Positions 36,688 through 45,356 of a stretch of 64,000 nt of DNA are shown one piece after another. Numbering within the stretch: the stretch's first letter is position 1; each line of letters starts with the position of its first letter. Both the position numbers and the translations under genes were made by a program. The notes under the pieces were generated by a model, which saw only the letters and a program-made list of their open reading frames with translations, did no database searches and had not been told where the DNA came from. Source of the DNA: CAZQQU01 sp964595625 (GTDB lineage: Bacteria > Bacteroidota > Bacteroidia > Flavobacteriales > Flavobacteriaceae); the NCBI GenBank assembly GCA_964595625.1, contig CAZQQU010000008.1, forward strand, positions 27,880 to 91,879, written 5' to 3'.

Positions 36688-36695
36688 TAATTTTG
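36688..36695 (+). promoter_or_regulatory. -7 box for the MORN-like gene
   Basis: TAATTTTG, exact TAnnTTTG, 26 nt before ATG 36722. Confidence 0.45.
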
Positions 36696-36721
36696 AAAAG
36701 AACCTATAAAAAAGTTATGCT

Positions 36722-37084
36722 ATGAAAAAAATGGGAGCAATGACCTTACTGTGTTTTTGGTCTATAATTTCCTTTTCTCAGGAAATGCAAGATCGGGACT
36801 TAGTAATCGAAGATTATGTGATTACTGCTACTTTGTATCACGACAACGGAACGATTAGCCAACAGGGTTCGTACGACTTGGAAGGCAAACCTCATGGTGT
36901 TTGGTCGAGTTATGACCAAAGCGGCAATCTCACTTCCACCGGGCTGTATAAAAACGGCGTAAAAACCGGTACTTGGTATGTTTATAATCAAAGTTCTTTA
37001 CAAGAAATAACTTATAAAGACAATCGTATTGCTGAGGTGATAACCTGGGTAGAAAATCAACGATTGGTTACTGATTATAAATAA
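36722..37084 (+). CDS. Secreted MORN-repeat-like small protein
   Basis: 120 residues: signal peptide (MKKMGAMTLLCFWSIISFSQ), then two to three MORN_2/YwqK-type repeats (YHDNGTISQQGSYDLEGKPHG, VWSSYDQSGNLTSTGLYKNG, TWYVYNQSSLQEITYKDN). Such proteins are sometimes labelled 'YwqK antitoxin' without evidence that they act as antitoxins. It stands alone between the PiT gene and the receptor operon, with an 11-bp repeat array at its promoter. Function unknown. Confidence 0.75.
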   Translation: MKKMGAMTLLCFWSIISFSQEMQDRDLVIEDYVITATLYHDNGTISQQGSYDLEGKPHGVWSSYDQSGNLTSTGLYKNGVKTGTWYVYNQSSLQEITYKDNRIAEVITWVENQRLVTDYK

Positions 37085-37113
37085 AAAAGCCGCTTTTTCA
37101 AGAAAAAGCGGCT
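37083..37113 (-). terminator. Terminator of the TonB receptor-lipoprotein operon
   Basis: AGCCGCTTTTT / AAAAAGCGGCT, an 11-bp perfect stem with a 4-nt loop. On the minus strand it is followed by TTTTTTAT. It lies 18 nt past the stop at 37131 and just after the convergent MORN-like gene. Confidence 0.85.
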
Positions 37114-37130
37114 CAGTTGGGATGAACTTC

Positions 37131-38309
37131 TTATAACCCTACCGTCCATCCTTCTGCCCAATTGGGTTTATTGACACCATTTCCAGCACCAGTGGCTGCG
37201 TCATCTTCAGTGAAAAATGGAGAAACATCAACCGGATCACCGTTTGAGTTTTTACCCACTGCCTGACTTTCAACATTCACAAACTTCACATTGGTTGCTC
37301 GTAAATCGTGAGGAATATGACTCAAAGTATAATCGTGTTGAATGTCAAAGCCCGTTTTAAAATTACTTAGCACTACGTTGTTAAAAATACCTTTGGTACC
37401 TACGCGCAATTTCATGGCTTGATTTTCGGAACCATTTTCTTCTCCCCATCCATTTCCAATTAAAGTTAAGTGATTGATATTTGGAAACGATACCGGGCTA
37501 GCTTCGTGGTTATCTCCCGAGTTATCAGCTTCAATACCGCGGTTACCGTGATTGGGATCGTCAGATCTTTTGGCGTACCAGTAATTTCCATTTCCGGTCC
37601 AACCTTCTGTCCAGTCAAATTGATCGTCTCCACTTCCGGTAGCAACTAAATAATTAGCACTTACAGTACCTCCAAACCACTCAAAACCGTCGTCATTACC
37701 ATGGTGTACTTGTACATATTCAACTGTAGTTCCCGAGCCCACTCCAAAAAAGGAGATTCCATTAAATTCTTTCTCGCTGTTATACGCTGCACCAGAATAT
37801 TCAATTCTTAAGTAGCGGATACTACCGGAACTTTCGTTGTTAAACTCGGCTGTTGACCAACCGTAATTTAAGCCTGAAACCTCTGCTTGAGAAACTCCTT
37901 TATTGGTTTGTGCTCTACCACAGATTACGATTCCGCCCCAATCTTGTGGTTGTGGATTGCTACTGCCACTAGTAAATACCACCGGATTATCGGCCGTTCC
38001 GTTAATGTAAAGTTTACCTTCTTGTGCTACCGCTAAGTAAGAAGATGTCCCTGCCGTTCCTTCCACCCGAGTACCGGCAGGAATGGTTAAAGAACCTCCA
38101 GCTTGAACAATCAATGGACCGTTAAGTTTATAGACTTTAGTTGGGTCTAATTCCACTTGATGGGTAATATTTCCTTGGAAATTGTTTGGATCAATCCCCA
38201 CTTCTTGAGGATCTTGGTCGTCAGTACCATTGTCGTCATCACTAGAGCAACTAAACAATGCTAAGGATAGAAATAAAATTCCGAATAGTTTTAAGAATGG
38301 TGTTTTCAT
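37131..38309 (-). CDS. Surface beta-helix lipoprotein partnered with the TonB receptor
   Basis: 392 residues. A lipoprotein signal (LFLSLALFSCSSDDDNGTDD) gives a mature lipoprotein with an acidic start. The body is a repetitive beta-helix-like domain (GGSLTIPAGTRVEGT, GKLYINGTADNPVVFTSG, SIRYLRIEYSGAAYN, TTVEYVQVHHGNDDGFEWFG). Similar proteins are commonly encoded directly after TonB-dependent receptors of this type. It may be the surface-exposed substrate-binding partner, as SusD is for SusC, but it is not a SusD homologue. The ligand is unknown. Confidence 0.75.
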   Translation of the reverse strand: MKTPFLKLFGILFLSLALFSCSSDDDNGTDDQDPQEVGIDPNNFQGNITHQVELDPTKVYKLNGPLIVQAGGSLTIPAGTRVEGTAGTSSYLAVAQEGKLYINGTADNPVVFTSGSSNPQPQDWGGIVICGRAQTNKGVSQAEVSGLNYGWSTAEFNNESSGSIRYLRIEYSGAAYNSEKEFNGISFFGVGSGTTVEYVQVHHGNDDGFEWFGGTVSANYLVATGSGDDQFDWTEGWTGNGNYWYAKRSDDPNHGNRGIEADNSGDNHEASPVSFPNINHLTLIGNGWGEENGSENQAMKLRVGTKGIFNNVVLSNFKTGFDIQHDYTLSHIPHDLRATNVKFVNVESQAVGKNSNGDPVDVSPFFTEDDAATGAGNGVNKPNWAEGWTVGL

Positions 38310-38320
38310 TTTTTTTTTAT

Positions 38321-41086
38321 TTAAAATTGATAATTAAGGTTTAGATTAAACAATCTGCCTTTGCGAAAAGACCAGAGTGTATGGTCGGCGTCCGGGTTTT
38401 GCTGAACGCGTTCGATTTTCGGGTTTAAAATATTTCCTACTTTAAAACCCAGACTTAAGTGGGAGTTTATTTTTGATTTTAGTATCAGGTCTAAATTACC
38501 CCGACCTACTTCCATGCGATTTCCAGACCCGTTGGTACCAATCGCATAAATGCGGTCCGAAAAATGGGAGTAGGCCAAAGTAGCCATCAAGTGTCCTTGT
38601 TGATTATTCCAGGGATGTACATAGGTTAAATCGGCATTGAGCAACCAATCGGAGGCGCCTGAAAAAGCATCTTCTTGTTTGTTAAACAATACGTTATACC
38701 GTGTTTCACTTCCTATCTTATCGGCGTTTAACTCTTGGTTAGTTTTCATATAAGATAGGTTAAGCCCCCCCGATAGTTTGGGTGCGGACTCTCCAAGCGA
38801 GAATATATTTTTTCTGATTTCCAATTCGGCTCCGGCTACATAGCCCCAATCTCCGGTGTTGACAAAAGAAATATCATTAGAAGCCGAGGCAATAGTTACT
38901 TCGTTAATGGGGTCTAGGATATATTTTCCAAAAGCACTCAGCGAAATCAATTCATCGGATTTAGGAAAAAATTCCCACACCAAATCAAAATTGTAGTTTT
39001 GAGAAGGATATAAATCGGGATTTCCCACTTTCACCTCCGTGACATCCTCATATATAAAAAGAGCTCGTTCTTTGAATTGAGGCAGGGTATAGGTTTTACT
39101 GAATCCCGCTCGGAAATTCGTCTTATCACTTGCCGCGTAGCGCAATTGCAAATTAGGTAACCATTGGTTTTCGACAAACTCGTCGCTATCTCCGATGGGA
39201 TCCAATTGCGTTTCCCATTGTACTTCTTGTGAAAGTCTTTCGGCACGGATACCTGCTAATAACAACCATTTTGGATTGATATGGTATTCGTAGGTTAAAA
39301 ACCCGGCGTGAATGTTCTGCTCCCCGGTATACACCTGAGGATCCAAGGCATTTGCTACTTGGGCGGTACCTCGGAAAGTACTGATAGAAAAATAATCGTT
39401 TTCTAAATTTTGTTGATTGAAATAACGATCCAGTTGGTTGATAGATACGGCTTGATTTTGTTTGATGTGAAAATTAAATTGAGTCGCTTCAAAATCTCTG
39501 TTTTTAATAAGTCCAGAATATCCTAAAGTCAGCTTGGAACGATAATCCTGATTTTCACTACTTCCCCACCGGTAATGGAGTTGTACTTGAGCCGTTAGAT
39601 CCGTTTCTTTTAATTCTTGAAAATACCGGTGGTTATCTCCCAAAGAGTTGGTCGCAAAATAATAGTCGCCGTCCGTTCTTTGGTTGAGTGTATTTTGAAT
39701 TCGGTCAGGCATAGCACCGCTTACTTGATTATAAGCCAGACCCCACTGCAGGTCAAGCTGATTGGTAAGTTGGTTGGTTCCCAAAAGCTGGTGAACCATC
39801 AGTGTGTTTTTCACGAAAGTGCTACGACGTAAATAGGCCTGAGGAGCTACATCTTCGATATACCCTTGGTAATCCTCCAAAGATTGGTCGGAGGAGTTTA
39901 TAAATATAAAATGATAAGCCAGTGAGTGCTTGGGGTTAAATTGATAAGTCCAATTGGTCATCCAAGTAGTAATGGTGGAAAAGCTGTATTTTTTGTAGTC
40001 TTCAAAATCTTTTCGGGCATACCCTTGCGCATTCACACTTTTGGTAAAACCAGAAACAAAAGAATAGTCGTTACTATAATTTCCGGTTAGGAAAAAACGC
40101 AATTTACCTATCGAGCCGACCTCCCAAGATTTGCCTCCGGAGAGCGAGAAACTATTGGCAATAGGGGTTTGACTTTGGGGATCCATGGAATTCTGAAAGG
40201 CAAACGACTCGAGAGTCGTAGGCATGGGCGATTTTTTGAAACCCCAAAAATCTGAACCGGGTTGTAAAATAAAATCCGGTTGTGCAAACGCATTACTATT
40301 GAGCGAAGAACCTACTTGGGCGGTTATAAAGCCGGGTCCAACCGTGTTTTTGGAAACAATATTGACATTACCACCGGCAAAATCTCCGAGCATGTGGTTG
40401 CCATATACTTTGTCGATAGCGATATATTCTACAATATCTGTAGTAAAAATATCAAGTTCTATATTTTTCTTTTCCGGATTGTTGGAAGGAACAGGCAAGC
40501 CGTTAATGGACGTTGAGTTATACCGATCTCCCAAACCGCGTACATAGATAGTATTAGAACTTTCTTGTTTGGTAACTCCGGCGGTTTTGGTTACGGCCGT
40601 AGATACATCACCTACTCCTTTTTTACTGAGCTCATCCGATCCAATTGTTTGTTGAATACCGACGGCTTTTTTGCGATCCATCAGAAGAGCTACTTCCGAA
40701 TTTCTCCGGGTAGTCGTTTTGATGACGACTTCCTCCAAATCGGCCATACTCATTTGGAGTGAGGTTTGTAAATTTACCGATTTTCCGGCCTCTACAGCTA
40801 CATTGGGAATGGTTTGGGTTTCGTAGCCCACAAAACTAATGGTTAAGGTGTAGTGGCCGGAGGCTAATCCTTCGATAGTAAATTTTCCGTCGATATCGGT
40901 AATTACGCCCGTTTGGGCTTCTTCCACCAAGACATTCGCAAAAGCTAAAGGTTCGTTATTAAAATCTTGATCTGTTACGAGTCCGGTAATAGTTCCGCTG
41001 CTTTGTGCATAAAAAACTGAAGTAATCAGCAGCCATGAAAGGGTCATTAATTGATTCAAAACTGTAGGGTTTAAAATTTGTTGCAA
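38321..41086 (-). CDS. TonB-dependent receptor with carboxypeptidase-like regulatory domain
   Basis: 921 residues. Signal peptide (MTLSWLLITSVFYAQ after a 13-residue extension; ATG 41047 is the likelier start if the signal peptide decides), a CarbopepD_reg-like domain (about 32-112, GTITGLVTDQDFNNEPLAFANVLV), plug domain (about 125-240, KTAGVTKQESSNTIYVRGLGDR), then an outer-membrane beta-barrel ending in an aromatic (LNLNYQF). The lipoprotein gene follows by 11 nt. Repeats with 11-bp period upstream resemble those at the PiT gene, hinting at phosphate-related regulation. Confidence 0.9.
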   Translation of the reverse strand: MQQILNPTVLNQLMTLSWLLITSVFYAQSSGTITGLVTDQDFNNEPLAFANVLVEEAQTGVITDIDGKFTIEGLASGHYTLTISFVGYETQTIPNVAVEAGKSVNLQTSLQMSMADLEEVVIKTTTRRNSEVALLMDRKKAVGIQQTIGSDELSKKGVGDVSTAVTKTAGVTKQESSNTIYVRGLGDRYNSTSINGLPVPSNNPEKKNIELDIFTTDIVEYIAIDKVYGNHMLGDFAGGNVNIVSKNTVGPGFITAQVGSSLNSNAFAQPDFILQPGSDFWGFKKSPMPTTLESFAFQNSMDPQSQTPIANSFSLSGGKSWEVGSIGKLRFFLTGNYSNDYSFVSGFTKSVNAQGYARKDFEDYKKYSFSTITTWMTNWTYQFNPKHSLAYHFIFINSSDQSLEDYQGYIEDVAPQAYLRRSTFVKNTLMVHQLLGTNQLTNQLDLQWGLAYNQVSGAMPDRIQNTLNQRTDGDYYFATNSLGDNHRYFQELKETDLTAQVQLHYRWGSSENQDYRSKLTLGYSGLIKNRDFEATQFNFHIKQNQAVSINQLDRYFNQQNLENDYFSISTFRGTAQVANALDPQVYTGEQNIHAGFLTYEYHINPKWLLLAGIRAERLSQEVQWETQLDPIGDSDEFVENQWLPNLQLRYAASDKTNFRAGFSKTYTLPQFKERALFIYEDVTEVKVGNPDLYPSQNYNFDLVWEFFPKSDELISLSAFGKYILDPINEVTIASASNDISFVNTGDWGYVAGAELEIRKNIFSLGESAPKLSGGLNLSYMKTNQELNADKIGSETRYNVLFNKQEDAFSGASDWLLNADLTYVHPWNNQQGHLMATLAYSHFSDRIYAIGTNGSGNRMEVGRGNLDLILKSKINSHLSLGFKVGNILNPKIERVQQNPDADHTLWSFRKGRLFNLNLNYQF

Positions 41087-41100
41087 AGAACTACCTACAG

Positions 41101-41140
41101 TGTAAAGTGAAAGTTACACAATCATTAAAACTGTGTGATA
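41101..41140. promoter_or_regulatory. 11-bp-period repeats upstream of the TonB receptor
   Basis: TGTAAAG at 41101, AGTTACA at 41112, CATTAAA at 41123 and TGTGATA at 41134. They match the PiT-gene repeat (TGTTACC) only partly, but keep the same 11-bp step. Confidence 0.3.
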
Positions 41141-41272
41141 TTAGGGTTAGGGAATTGTTAGCTATAGTCTATACCTTCTCCAACAAAAAAGGAAGGTAAC
41201 GACAGCCTATCCAACGGGTAGCAACCATCGAATTATTTTGAAGTGTGGGTAAGGGCTTGTAAAAAGGGTAGC

Positions 41273-42052
41273 TTAGAGTTTAGAGAAAAACTTTTCCATT
41301 TTAAGTCTTTCCTCTTCGGCCAATTCGGCATCCACTAATATTCTACCGCTGTGTTCGTCTGTAGCAATTTTTTTACGGGCAGCAATTTCCATTTGCACCT
41401 GCGGTGGAATAGCAAAAAACGAACCTCCGGAAGCACCTCGTTCGATAGTAACTACTGCGAGACCGTTTTTAACTTTAGAACGAATGCGGTCGTAAGCAAT
41501 AACTAAACGCTCATCCAATTGGGTTCGGTATTTTTGAGCTTCGTTTTTAAGTATCTCTTCTTCTTTTTGAGTTTCAGCTAAGATACCGTCTAATTCAGAT
41601 TTTTTGTGCTCTAAGTGTTCTTTACGATCGTTTAATCGCTCTTCAGACTCTTGAATGACTTCCGATTTGTGAGCTATTTGAGCCTTTAATTCTTTGATGT
41701 GTTTTTCAGACAATTGAATTTCTAATTCTTGAAATTCTATCTCCTTGCTGAGTGAGTTGTACTCTCTATTATTACGTACGTTGTCTTGTTGAGTCTTGTA
41801 TTTTTTAATTAAACCACGAGATTCTTCTATCAAAATCTGTTTGCCTTTGATAGCGTCTTCCGTATTTGCTAAATCGGCTTTTAATTTTTCGATACGAATA
41901 GTCAACCCTTCTATTTCGTCTTCCATATCTCTGACTTCCAGAGGGAGTTCGCCACGAAGGTTTTTTATTTCATCGATTCTTGAATCTATGAGTTGTAAAT
42001 CGTATAACAATCTCAATTTATCTTCTACAGACAATTCAACTTGCTTAGCCAT
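41273..42052 (-). CDS. Coiled-coil protein of the C4 zinc-ribbon family, zinc ligands lost
   Basis: 259 residues. A long coiled coil (about 10-190) is followed by a short C-terminal domain (GASGGSFFAIPPQVQMEIAARK...SGRILVDAELAEEE). In family members the C-terminal part is a zinc ribbon with two CxxC pairs and a CGRIL motif; here no cysteine is present, though the surrounding PPQ...I...GRIL pattern remains. The gene starts 2 nt after the Nif3 gene, so they are one operon. Role unknown; relatives are linked to DNA or RNA metabolism only by annotation. Confidence 0.75.
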   Translation of the reverse strand: MAKQVELSVEDKLRLLYDLQLIDSRIDEIKNLRGELPLEVRDMEDEIEGLTIRIEKLKADLANTEDAIKGKQILIEESRGLIKKYKTQQDNVRNNREYNSLSKEIEFQELEIQLSEKHIKELKAQIAHKSEVIQESEERLNDRKEHLEHKKSELDGILAETQKEEEILKNEAQKYRTQLDERLVIAYDRIRSKVKNGLAVVTIERGASGGSFFAIPPQVQMEIAARKKIATDEHSGRILVDAELAEEERLKMEKFFSKL

Positions 42053-42054
42053 AA

Positions 42055-43161
42055 TTATAAATACTTGACAGGATTCGTATTAACTTTAGAAATTTTTATT
42101 TTTAAAGCAGGTGCAAAATTAGTCAATTTTTTGGTAAGGAAGTCAACAATTTTGTATTTTGTAAAGCGTTCACTTTCAAAATGACCCACATCTGCAACAA
42201 CCAATTGATTTTCAGCTTTGTAAAAATCGTGATATTTTAGGTCGGCCGTAACAAACACTTGAGCACCTGCATTTTTGGCCGCCTCAATGGCAAAACTCCC
42301 CGACCCTCCCAATACCGCTACGCGCTGCACCGGTTTTCCGAGAAGCTTACTGTGGCGTACACAACCGGTTTCCATTTTTTGCTTCAGCATTTGTAAAAAG
42401 TCAGTTTCGCTCATGGGTGTGGGTAATTCGCCTACCATGCCCATACCAATTTTTTGATTGGTATTTTCGAGGGTAGTCACCTCATACGCTACCTCTTCGT
42501 AGGGATGATTGGAAAACAAACTTTGCAATACTTGTTTTTGTCGGTGTGCCGGAAAGGTGACTCCTATTTGTACTTCTTCCTCATAATGTGTCACTCCGCG
42601 TTGGCCAATAACCGGATTGGACTCTTCATTCCCTCTAAAACTTCCCGTTCCCAGCAAATTAAAGCTGCAGTGATCGTAATTTCCAATAGCACCCGCACCT
42701 GCTTCAAACAACGCATGTCTAAGTGCTTCGGCCTGAGCTTGGGGTACGAAGGTGATTAGTTTTTTTATGGTGTTTTTCTGAGGGATTAATATTTTTTTAT
42801 TTTGCAATCCCAACACCTCACAAATACTGGCATTCACTCCGTGCCAGTCGTTGTCAAAAGCCGTGTGAACCGCATAGATTGCAATGTTATTTTGTAACGC
42901 TCGAATCACCGCTCGCTCTACATAATTGGCTCCAGTTATTTTTTTTAAACCTGAAAAAACAATGGGATGAAAACAGACGATTAAATTACAATCTTGCGCA
43001 ACAGCCTCTTGAACTACCTCCTCTAGTGCATCGTGAGTTACTAAAATATGTGTAAGTTTTTGATGAGGGTTCCCTACTAATAAGCCTACATTATCAAAAT
43101 CTTCGGCATAGTGTAAGGGGGCCATTTCTTCTAAAAAAGGAAACACGTCTTTTATTTCCAT
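42055..43161 (-). CDS. Nif3-like dinuclear metal-centre protein
   Basis: 368 residues from ATG 43161 (MEIKDVFPFLEEMAPLHYAEDFDNVGL), the conserved N-terminus; the frame runs 15 codons further upstream. Both Nif3 halves are visible (TAHDNDWHG-like HTAFDNDWHG and CFHPIVFSG; TADLKYHDF and DVGHFESERF), with a PII-like middle insert (about 130-240) as in longer YqfO proteins. Some members act on GTP-derived cofactor or lipid-linked substrates, but no activity is established. Operon with the coiled-coil gene. Confidence 0.88.
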   Translation of the reverse strand: MEIKDVFPFLEEMAPLHYAEDFDNVGLLVGNPHQKLTHILVTHDALEEVVQEAVAQDCNLIVCFHPIVFSGLKKITGANYVERAVIRALQNNIAIYAVHTAFDNDWHGVNASICEVLGLQNKKILIPQKNTIKKLITFVPQAQAEALRHALFEAGAGAIGNYDHCSFNLLGTGSFRGNEESNPVIGQRGVTHYEEEVQIGVTFPAHRQKQVLQSLFSNHPYEEVAYEVTTLENTNQKIGMGMVGELPTPMSETDFLQMLKQKMETGCVRHSKLLGKPVQRVAVLGGSGSFAIEAAKNAGAQVFVTADLKYHDFYKAENQLVVADVGHFESERFTKYKIVDFLTKKLTNFAPALKIKISKVNTNPVKYL

Positions 43162-43334
43162 AAACAGTAATTTTTGGTAAATATACAGAAAATACACACT
43201 TTGCACGAGACCATTGACAACTTAGTTTTCTACTTTAAAAACACACTCAGGGAATAAAAATTTATGTTTTTAAAATAAATAGGAGTTGATAGAAATTCTC
43301 TTTCGGAATCGCGTTAGGGATTGAAGAGGAAATC

Positions 43335-43403
43335 CTGGGGACGTGAATACGACCCCAGATTGCAACGGAAAGCCCGACCTTTTTTGGCGACGCTTTCGCG
43401 AAA
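43335..43403. repeat. Structured non-coding block upstream of lpxK
   Basis: Contains a CTGGGG / CCCCAG hairpin (43335-43358) and a CTTTCGCGAAA palindrome (43391-43403). The frame across it encodes no recognisable N-terminus. The same palindrome core (GCTTTCGCGAAAGC) occurs at 14402-14415 inside polA. It may be an interspersed repeat. Confidence 0.35.
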
Positions 43404-43480
43404 AAAAAGGGAACGCCCACATAGAAAGGAAAATCCCCGGGGTTATAAAAAATTGGTTTAAAAAAACTATTTTCGCTGTG

Positions 43481-44467
43481 ATGAAACAGCTTAGGAAAAT
43501 ATTGTTTCCCTTTTCGGTGCTATATGATGGTGTAACCCGGCTTCGAAATTTTCTGTACAACCAGCAGTTGTTAAAAAGTCATTCTTTTACCATTCCGGTG
43601 GTGTGTGTCGGTAATCTTAGCACCGGCGGAACAGGTAAAACACCGATGGTAGAATACCTAATCCGAAAGTGGCAAAACGATTACAAAATGGCTGTACTAA
43701 GTCGGGGTTACGGACGAAAAACCCGTGGATTTAGATGGGTTTCAACTAATGATTTACCGGAATTTACGGGTGATGAACCCTTGCAGATAAAGAAAAAATT
43801 TCCGGAGATTACAGTGGCCGTCGACGAAAATCGTGTTCGGGGTATCAGAAAGTTAGAAAAAGAACACCAGTTGATTGTATTGGACGATGCTTTTCAACAC
43901 CGACGGGTAAAACCTACATTTACTATTCTACTGACGGCTTATGGCGATTTATACACAAACGACTTATTACTTCCTGCGGGCAATTTAAGGGAGTCCGCCC
44001 AAAATGCACGTCGCGCCGATGTGATTGTCATTACCAAATGCCGCCCCCATTTGTCGGTAACTGAAAAAGAAAAAATCAGAGCAAAAATTCGTCCTACTGA
44101 GAAACAACAACTGTTGTTTTCGCACTTGACTTATAGTAGCGACATCACCAATAACCAGAACAGTAAGCCAATCAGCACCTTAAAAGACCAACCTTTTACC
44201 TTAGTCACCGGTATTGCCAATCCAAAACCTTTAGTAGCCTATTTACACAGCTTGGGTTTAAGATTTACGCACCTCTCGTACCCGGATCACCACCTATTTT
44301 CTACTCAAGAAATAAATCGTTTACAACAACAACCTTTTATACTGACTACCGAAAAGGATTTTGTACGCCTGGACCACCAATTAGACAACCAAAAACTATA
44401 TTATATTCCGGTGGCCATTGAGCTGGATAGTACGCTGGACTTTAAAATCGGACAGTTAAAAAAATGA
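43481..44467 (+). CDS. lpxK: Tetraacyldisaccharide 4'-kinase
   Basis: 328 residues from ATG 43481 (MKQLRKILFPFSVLYDGVTR), the family start; a longer frame to 43343 covers structured, non-conserved DNA. P-loop in VVCVGNLSTGGTGKTPMVEYL, then SRGYGRKTRGF, DDAFQHRRVKP, PAGNLRES and a C-terminal TEKDFVRL. LpxK phosphorylates the lipid A disaccharide at the inner membrane. Raetz-pathway kinase, so the organism makes lipid A. Confidence 0.95.
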   Translation: MKQLRKILFPFSVLYDGVTRLRNFLYNQQLLKSHSFTIPVVCVGNLSTGGTGKTPMVEYLIRKWQNDYKMAVLSRGYGRKTRGFRWVSTNDLPEFTGDEPLQIKKKFPEITVAVDENRVRGIRKLEKEHQLIVLDDAFQHRRVKPTFTILLTAYGDLYTNDLLLPAGNLRESAQNARRADVIVITKCRPHLSVTEKEKIRAKIRPTEKQQLLFSHLTYSSDITNNQNSKPISTLKDQPFTLVTGIANPKPLVAYLHSLGLRFTHLSYPDHHLFSTQEINRLQQQPFILTTEKDFVRLDHQLDNQKLYYIPVAIELDSTLDFKIGQLKK

Positions 44468-44547
44468 ATTTGACGAAATGTCAGGACACTGAAAAGGGCA
44501 AGATTTTTGTATATTTACAACCGTAACTTTAAAAGAAAAATAAACCC

Positions 44548-45234
44548 ATGATTGGATACTATGTAATAGCCGGACTCATTTTTATAGTGAGTTTATATGT
44601 GAGTAACAAACTGAAGAGTAAGTTTAAAAAATACTCACAGGTGTATCTTCAAAACGGAATGAGTGGCAAGGAGATCGCAGAAAAGATGTTAGCTGATCAC
44701 GGTATTAGAGACGTACAGGTAATTTCTACGCCGGGTATGTTGACCGACCACTACAATCCTGTTAACAAAACCGTCAACCTCAGTGAAGGGGTGTATATGC
44801 AGCGTAATGCTGCCGCTGCCGCTGTAGCGGCTCACGAAGTGGGGCACGCGGTTCAGCACGCTCAAGCGTACTCCTGGTTAGGGATGCGATCGAAGTTGGT
44901 TCCCGTGGTGAGCGTTGCTTCGCAGTATTCTCAATGGGTAATACTGGGGGGTCTGGTGTTAGCGGCCGGAACCAGCTTTGGTAATACCTTATTACTGATC
45001 GGTATTATTATGTACGGAATGGGGACGCTTTTTAGCTTTATTACCCTTCCGGTAGAGTACGATGCCAGCAAACGAGCTATGGCTTGGTTGACTAATAAAA
45101 ATATGCTTACCCAGCAAGAACGTGCCGGAGCAAAGGATGCTTTGAGCTGGGCGGCTCGCACCTACGTGGTGGCTGCCGTGGGTTCGTTGGCTACTTTGCT
45201 GTACTTTATAATGGTTTATTTGAGTCGAGAATAA
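44548..45234 (+). CDS. Neutral zinc metallopeptidase (YugP-like)
   Basis: 228 residues. An N-terminal membrane helix (about 3-20) is followed by the zinc motif VAAHEVGHAVQH (HExxH), and two further hydrophobic segments (about 130-155 and 200-220). The MGGxx-type LPVEYDASKRAMAWL segment carries the third-ligand region. It is a membrane-bound peptidase of the YugP family (M48-like). Substrates unknown. Followed by a strong terminator. Confidence 0.88.
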   Translation: MIGYYVIAGLIFIVSLYVSNKLKSKFKKYSQVYLQNGMSGKEIAEKMLADHGIRDVQVISTPGMLTDHYNPVNKTVNLSEGVYMQRNAAAAAVAAHEVGHAVQHAQAYSWLGMRSKLVPVVSVASQYSQWVILGGLVLAAGTSFGNTLLLIGIIMYGMGTLFSFITLPVEYDASKRAMAWLTNKNMLTQQERAGAKDALSWAARTYVVAAVGSLATLLYFIMVYLSRE

Positions 45235-45257
45235 AGACTGGGAACGTTTAAAAAATG

Positions 45258-45295
45258 AACACCAAGCACCAGAAATGAGCTTGGTGTTTTTTTTA
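45258..45295 (+). terminator. Terminator of the zinc peptidase gene
   Basis: AACACCAAGC / GCTTGGTGTT, a perfect 10-bp stem with an 11-nt loop and a T-tract of eight. Confidence 0.92.
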
Positions 45296-45333
45296 GTCCA
45301 AAAATTTATATCGAAAGATTGTGGGTAAAATAA

Positions 45334-45341
45334 TACCTTTG
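45334..45341 (+). promoter_or_regulatory. -7 box of the porin gene
   Basis: TACCTTTG, exact TAnnTTTG, 15 nt before ATG 45357. It lies downstream of the earliest in-frame GTG (45321) and so decides the start in favour of 45357. Confidence 0.6.
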
Positions 45342-45356
45342 TCAAAAGTGCTGTTG

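Noticed and set aside
36722..37084. Toxin-antitoxin antitoxin (YwqK label)
   Set aside because: No toxin gene is adjacent; the MORN-like repeats and signal peptide argue for a secreted protein.
37131..41086. A SusC/SusD polysaccharide-utilisation pair
   Set aside because: The lipoprotein is a beta-helix type, not SusD, and no glycoside hydrolase genes adjoin it.
41172..41198. TACCTTC/GAAGGTA inverted repeat
   Set aside because: Only 7 bp with a 13-nt loop and no T-tract; likely chance.
43343..43480. N-terminal extension of LpxK
   Set aside because: It covers structured, palindromic DNA and is not part of the LpxK family; the family start is at 43481.
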